DNA of 8,677 nucleotides from Candidatus Odinarchaeota archaeon (lineage in GTDB: Archaea > Asgardarchaeota > Baldrarchaeia > Baldrarchaeales > DXJG01). The stretch lies in NCBI GenBank assembly GCA_021158895.1, contig JAGGSW010000018.1, positions 1-8,677 on the forward strand. Reading direction: 5' to 3'. The position numbers and the translations under genes are program-made. Shown one piece after another: positions 6,053-8,677 of this stretch (the first letter of the stretch is position 1; each line of letters opens with the position of its first letter). The notes beneath the pieces were generated by a model that did no database searches, was not told where the DNA came from, and saw only the letters and a list, made by a program, of their open reading frames with translations.

Positions 6053-7072
6053 ATGCAAAACAAAATAATATGCCTGGGCATCGAATCAACAGCCCATACA
6101 CTCGGAGTTGGCATTGTAGAATCTAATGGCAATATACTGGCCAATATTAGGGACTCCTATATACCTCCTTATGGGAAAGGTATTCACCCAGCGGAAGCTG
6201 CAAGACATCATGCACTAAAAATGAAAGAAACCATTCAAAAGGCGTTGAAACAAGCCGGAATAAAATTGAAAGATGTAAATTTAATTGCTTTTGCACAAGG
6301 CCCCGGAATGGGTCCATGTCTGAGAACAGGAGCTGTAGCAGCTAGAACACTGGCCTTAACACTAAATAAACCTCTAGTTGGTGTCAACCATTTAGTGGCT
6401 CATATCGAACTTGGAAAACTAGTCACCGGAGCCACAGATCCAGTTGTTCTAATCGTTAGTGGAGGAACAACGGCGCTTGCAACTCTAACCGGAAACAGAT
6501 ATAGAATTTTAGGGGAAACCCTTGATATAGCGATTGGAAACTGTTTTGATAGATTTGCACGAGAAGTAGGATTACATGACCCAAAACATCCATGGCCTGG
6601 ACCCATGTTTGATAAAGTCGCATCAAAAGGAACAAAATACATTGAACTACCCTACATAGTTAAAGGAATGGATCTAAGCTTCTCAGGGTTACTCACTGCT
6701 GCCTTAAAAAAGGTTAAAGAAGGCTACAAAGTAGAGGACGTAGCATACAGCCTACAAGAAACGGCACTAGCAATGATCACAGAAGTTACCGAAAGAGCCT
6801 TGGCGCACACAGGAAAAAATGAACTTTTATTAACTGGGGGGTTCACCAGAAACATGCGTTTACAAAACATGCTTAAAACGATGGTAAAAGACAGAGACGC
6901 AAAACTGCATGTTACTCCACCTGAATACGCCACCGACAACGGCGTCATGATAGCTTGGCTTGGGATTCTCGCATATACCCATGGCATCACAACCAAAATA
7001 GAAGATAGCTATGTTAAGCAAAGATGGAGAATAGAAGAGGTCGAAGTGACATGGGTAAAAGAAAAGCAATAA
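6053..7072 (+). CDS. kae1: Kae1, KEOPS tRNA threonylcarbamoyladenosine transferase subunit
   Basis: The catalytic subunit of KEOPS, which transfers the threonylcarbamoyl group from threonylcarbamoyl-AMP to N6 of A37 in ANN-decoding tRNAs. It has 339 residues and an ASKHA (actin-like ATPase) fold. Visible motifs are CLGIESTAHTLGVGIV (7-22), HPAEAARHH (45-53), AQGPGMGPCLRTG (81-93), NHLVAHIE (112-119, with metal ligands His113 and His117), VSGGTTAL, TGGFTRNMRL, and ATDNG with the metal-ligand Asp295. It ends at the normal boundary after EEVEVTWVKEKQ with no Bud32 kinase domain, unlike the Kae1-Bud32 fusions of some euryarchaea. Bud32, Cgi121 and Pcc1 are not in the window. Its last 22 bases overlap the start of tsaC, so the two t6A genes form one transcription unit and may be translationally coupled. 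Confidence 0.96.
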   Translation: MQNKIICLGIESTAHTLGVGIVESNGNILANIRDSYIPPYGKGIHPAEAARHHALKMKETIQKALKQAGIKLKDVNLIAFAQGPGMGPCLRTGAVAARTLALTLNKPLVGVNHLVAHIELGKLVTGATDPVVLIVSGGTTALATLTGNRYRILGETLDIAIGNCFDRFAREVGLHDPKHPWPGPMFDKVASKGTKYIELPYIVKGMDLSFSGLLTAALKKVKEGYKVEDVAYSLQETALAMITEVTERALAHTGKNELLLTGGFTRNMRLQNMLKTMVKDRDAKLHVTPPEYATDNGVMIAWLGILAYTHGITTKIEDSYVKQRWRIEEVEVTWVKEKQ

Positions 7073-7731
7073 AAATAGTTAAAGTTGACCAAAAAAAGCC
7101 CGACTACAAAGTCATTGAAGAAGCGGCTTCAATCATTAAACAAGGAGGGCTGGTAATATACCCTACTGAAACATGTTACGGCCTAGCAGCCAATGCTTTG
7201 GACCCAAAGGCGGTGAAACGAGTATATGAAGTAAAAAATAGACCTTATAATAAACCGTTATCAATTGCAGTATCTGACCTTGAAATGGCGAAAAAATATG
7301 CCCATTTCACCACAGAAGCAGAAAAATTAGCAAAAGAACTCCTACCAGGACCATTAACTATAGCTCTTCCTAAAAAACCAGTAATTCCAGATATAGTTAA
7401 TCCAAATAGAATAGCGATTAGAAACCCAGACAACCCAGTAGCTATCCTGTTGATAAGAGAAGTGGGCGTACCCATTACCGCTACAAGCGCAAACAAAACA
7501 GGCGATCCACCACCATACAACATAAATGATGCGATTAACTCGCTGGTTGGTAACGTCGATCTTGTAATTGACGTTGGTCAGCTTCCTAAAGTTCAACCTT
7601 CCACTATTGTAGATTTTACCGAAAAGCCCTGCCCGTTAATAACTAGGGTGGGGCCTATACCTCCTTCTAAAATCCTAAAAATACTTAAGATCCCGCAAGA
7701 AAAATGGAAGAATCACATAAAATGCGAGTAA
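7051..7731 (+). CDS. tsaC: L-threonylcarbamoyladenylate synthase (YrdC/Sua5 family)
   Basis: Makes threonylcarbamoyl-AMP from threonine, bicarbonate and ATP, the first step of t6A37 synthesis and the substrate for Kae1. It has 226 residues, which fits a YrdC-domain-only enzyme without the C-terminal Sua5 domain. Visible motifs are YPTETCYGLAANAL (37-50), the KxR...K signature KNRPYNKPL (Lys62, Arg64, Lys68), LLPGPLTIALP (97-107), NRIAIRNPD (119-127), TATSANKTG (143-151, Ser146 and Asn148) and TRVGP (Arg199). These form the ATP/bicarbonate/threonine site. The ATG at 7051 is chosen because GAGGT lies nine bases upstream and the frame gains nothing conserved from the ATG at 7024. The overlap with kae1 supports joint production of the two consecutive t6A enzymes. 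Confidence 0.95.
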   Translation: MGKRKAIKIVKVDQKKPDYKVIEEAASIIKQGGLVIYPTETCYGLAANALDPKAVKRVYEVKNRPYNKPLSIAVSDLEMAKKYAHFTTEAEKLAKELLPGPLTIALPKKPVIPDIVNPNRIAIRNPDNPVAILLIREVGVPITATSANKTGDPPPYNINDAINSLVGNVDLVIDVGQLPKVQPSTIVDFTEKPCPLITRVGPIPPSKILKILKIPQEKWKNHIKCE

Positions 7732-7738
7732 CGAAAAG

Positions 7739-7747
7739 TTTAAATAT
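7739..7747 (+). promoter_or_regulatory. TATA box (TTTAAATAT) of the GNAT gene
   Basis: CGAAAAG followed by TTTAAATAT is a strong archaeal BRE/TATA match in the 59-bp gap. It predicts a transcript start near 7770, about 20 bases before the ATG, so the acetyltransferase need not depend on the kae1-tsaC promoter. Confidence 0.6.
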
Positions 7748-7790
7748 GTAAAAGAACTCCTTTTGCTCTCTCTTTTAATGGTGATTTAAA

Positions 7791-8105
7791 ATGCAGATTA
7801 TCATGGAATCTAAAGGCGTTGAAAAAGTATTAAAACTAATAGAAGAAAACAATGGTAAAATTATTGGTAGAGCGGTAGTATCTGAACATGAAAACTATGT
7901 AAGACTCCATTTAATCCTAGTAGACAAGAGCTATCGAGGCAGGGGCTTCGGTACAAAGCTTCTAGAGGAAGTACTTTCATTATACCACAATAAAGACATA
8001 ACATTATCAACGTTCCTAGGTAATGAAGAATGGTTCCAAAGATACGGCTTCAAAATAGTTAACAAACATAACGGTCTAGTTTCCATGATAAGAACTGCAA
8101 ACTAA
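7791..8105 (+). CDS. Short GNAT-family N-acetyltransferase
   Basis: A GCN5-related acyl-CoA-dependent acetyltransferase of only 104 residues, against about 140-160 for most single-domain GNATs. The core is present: strand IIGRAVVSEHENYVRLHLILV, the acetyl-CoA loop SYRGRGFGTKLLEEVL (R/QxxGxG/A at 49-54), strand ITLSTF, and the terminal WFQRYGFKIV turn common in GNATs. The missing part is mainly the N-terminal strand and helices, so it is a minimal or slightly truncated form; no frameshift is visible. GGTGAT lies five bases before the ATG and a good TATA box lies upstream. It sits 59 bp after tsaC. In bacteria a GNAT (RimI) accompanies the t6A genes, but this protein is too short and unlike RimI in start to be called that. 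The substrate is unknown. Confidence 0.85.
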   Translation: MQIIMESKGVEKVLKLIEENNGKIIGRAVVSEHENYVRLHLILVDKSYRGRGFGTKLLEEVLSLYHNKDITLSTFLGNEEWFQRYGFKIVNKHNGLVSMIRTAN

Positions 8106-8199
8106 TTTTAGTGTTGCCTATTACGCTTCTTCGTTAAATTTCATTAGCTCTACAACTCACCTTATTCAAAACAACCTACAATCTGCAAGCAAAGTACCA

Positions 8200-8313
8200 C
8201 TAAAATATTCTTAAATCTTCAATTTTACTCAACTGTTTAGTTCCTAAAGCTCTAGACAGCAAACTTAAATTATTCTCAACTGATGAAAATGCGAAGCTCA
8301 GCAGAGGTGCATA
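8200..8313 (-). pseudogene. Coding-like remnant, 37 codons, no start codon
   Basis: This stop-free minus-strand stretch contains the coding-looking segment VENNLSLLSRALGTKQLSK and ends IEDLRIF before a TAG. It has no ATG, GTG or well-placed TTG start and is closed upstream by a TGA that lies inside the C' box of the sRNA. It may be the decayed C-terminus of a lost gene, or chance in AT-rich DNA. No family can be assigned. Confidence 0.2.
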
Positions 8314-8347
8314 TCATCACTTTCTCAGTTCAGGTCAGTATCATCAT
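8298..8347 (-). ncRNA. C/D box sRNA guiding 2'-O-methylation
   Basis: A complete archaeal C/D box guide RNA. In transcript order: C box ATGATGA (8347-8341), 12-nt D' guide TACTGACCTGAA (8340-8329), D' box CTGA (8328-8325), spacer GAAA (8324-8321), C' box GTGATGA (8320-8314), 12-nt D guide TATGCACCTCTG (8313-8302), D box CTGA (8301-8298). All four boxes match consensus exactly, both guides have the standard 12 nt, and the 50-nt core has the family's usual size. Such RNAs bind L7Ae, Nop5 and fibrillarin and direct 2'-O-methylation opposite the fifth base before D or D'. A TATA-like element about 30 bases upstream places the transcript start a few bases before the C box. The D guide fits a conserved archaeal 16S rRNA site. 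The exact transcript ends are not visible. Confidence 0.93.
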
Positions 8348-8371
8348 GTCAATAAAAGTCGGCAACTTCAT

Positions 8372-8381
8372 CTTAATATAC
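8372..8381 (-). promoter_or_regulatory. TATA-like element of the C/D sRNA
   Basis: The minus strand reads GTATATTAAG, centred about 30 bases before the C box. Initiation about 25 bases downstream would leave roughly five leader bases before the C box, as expected for an independently transcribed guide RNA. Confidence 0.55.
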
Positions 8382-8395
8382 TTTATTCTCTTTAA

Positions 8396-8417
8396 TCTCA
8401 AAAAAGTCTCAAAAAAG
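8396..8417 (-). terminator. Perfect tandem 11-base repeat with T6 runs
   Basis: TCTCAAAAAAG occurs twice in direct tandem on the plus strand. Read on the minus strand this gives two CTTTTTTGAGA units, that is two T6 tracts. They could end transcription of whatever lies to the right, just before the sRNA promoter. Confidence 0.4.
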
Positions 8418-8555
8418 AAATGAATTAGGAGAGATATAATAATGGCTTAGCGATGTTATTGCCAAAACATAACACCCGTTATTTAAAAATTGAATTTCAA
8501 CTTTTGTAAATCTTCCTTTAATCGACTTTTGTGCATTAAATCACAATAACCGTTT

Positions 8556-8677
8556 TCAAGGTGTTTTAAATCTCAAAGATACAACGTGTGAACAAACAAG
8601 ATTACATGCACCACATTTTCTGACGGCAATAAATGGTGGTGGGTTAGATGGGTAAAATGTTTTTTGGTCCTTAATAT
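8556..8677 (-). CDS. Possible C-terminus of a cysteine-cluster protein entering from the right edge
   Basis: A minus-strand frame open to the window edge gives 39 residues ending in TGA at 8556. It includes SNPPPFIAVRK followed by CGACNLVCSHVVSLRF. CX2CX3C followed by His resembles part of a [4Fe-4S] or zinc site, but the first Cys of a standard ferredoxin motif is absent. Shifting frame after LRF would extend it by about 25 residues (HLENGYCDLMHKSRLKED onward), so a frameshifted or decaying end is possible. With so little sequence, chance cannot be excluded. Confidence 0.27.
   Translation of the reverse strand, partial: IKDQKTFYPSNPPPFIAVRKCGACNLVCSHVVSLRFKTP

Larger units (their letters stand above)
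8106..8677. other. Right-end region without a complete protein gene
   Basis: About 570 AT-rich bases. They hold a C/D box sRNA, its promoter, an 11-base tandem repeat that is T-rich on the minus strand, and two coding-like minus-strand stretches (listed separately). There is also a 6-bp inverted repeat TGTTAT...ATAACA at 8454-8474. On the plus strand I see only very short frames. No tRNA or CRISPR repeat is visible. Confidence 0.6.

Noticed and set aside
7024..7050. An earlier ATG for tsaC that would add nine residues
   Set aside because: The extra residues are encoded within conserved kae1 sequence, and the ATG at 7051 has GAGGT at nine bases.
6990..7072. A Kae1-Bud32 fusion
   Set aside because: The Kae1 frame stops at the normal end of the domain, and the next frame is YrdC, not a Bud32 kinase.
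8281..8305. A plus-strand C box (TGATGA) as a second C/D RNA
   Set aside because: No CTGA follows at guide distance, and the seventh C-box base is wrong. The symmetric-looking minus-strand boxes explain the region.
8441..8480. A possible H/ACA RNA or riboswitch around the TGTTAT/ATAACA hairpin
   Set aside because: The stem is only six pairs, with no kink-turn, pseudouridylation pocket or known aptamer core.
1..8677. CRISPR array, insertion sequence, tRNA or toxin-antitoxin system
   Set aside because: I found no spaced direct repeats, transposase, terminal inverted repeats or tRNA cloverleaf. The small 36-residue gene next to a regulator lacks any recognisable toxin or antitoxin motif.

Overview
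The window reads as chromosomal DNA of an archaeon. It encodes Kae1, a stand-alone YrdC/Sua5 protein and an archaeal Clp1/Grc3-type polynucleotide kinase. Several genes have a TATA-like element about 25 bases upstream of a start or presumed transcript start, and there is a textbook archaeal C/D box guide RNA. The DNA is AT-rich (by eye somewhat under 40% GC). A TACK-type, perhaps Bathyarchaeia-like and possibly thermophilic host is my inference; nothing here fixes the taxon.

Left part (1-2840). An unrecognised Lys/Asn-rich protein (possibly cut at the left edge) is followed on the plus strand by an SPL-like radical SAM protein with an extra C-terminal cysteine cluster. Convergent to it are three minus-strand genes, each with its own control signals: a 171-residue helical protein of unknown function, a previously easy-to-miss 36-residue charged protein with a perfect GGAGGT ribosome site, and a winged-helix regulator whose start is ambiguous.

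Middle (2840-5775). A PHP-family metallohydrolase with all nine metal-ligand positions is followed by a uridine phosphorylase. The uridine phosphorylase converges on the Clp1/Grc3 RNA/polynucleotide kinase so tightly that the two stop codons overlap.

Right part (5776-8677). A 268-bp divergent intergenic region carries a 23-base near-perfect palindrome. It leads to an overlapping kae1-tsaC pair: the enzyme that makes threonylcarbamoyl-AMP and the KEOPS subunit that transfers the threonylcarbamoyl group to A37 of tRNA. A short GNAT acetyltransferase with its own promoter follows. The last 570 bases hold no complete protein gene. They do hold, on the minus strand, a 50-nt C/D box sRNA with perfect C, D', C' and D boxes and two exact 12-nt guides. 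One guide is complementary to the highly conserved archaeal 16S rRNA site used by the 1040F/1059R primers. A degenerate coding-like remnant and the possible C-terminus of a cysteine-cluster protein are also present.

The common thread from 4483 rightwards is RNA biology: RNA 5'-end phosphorylation, tRNA t6A37 synthesis and rRNA 2'-O-methylation. The left half has no single theme. No CRISPR array, insertion sequence, tRNA, rRNA or new defence system was recognised.
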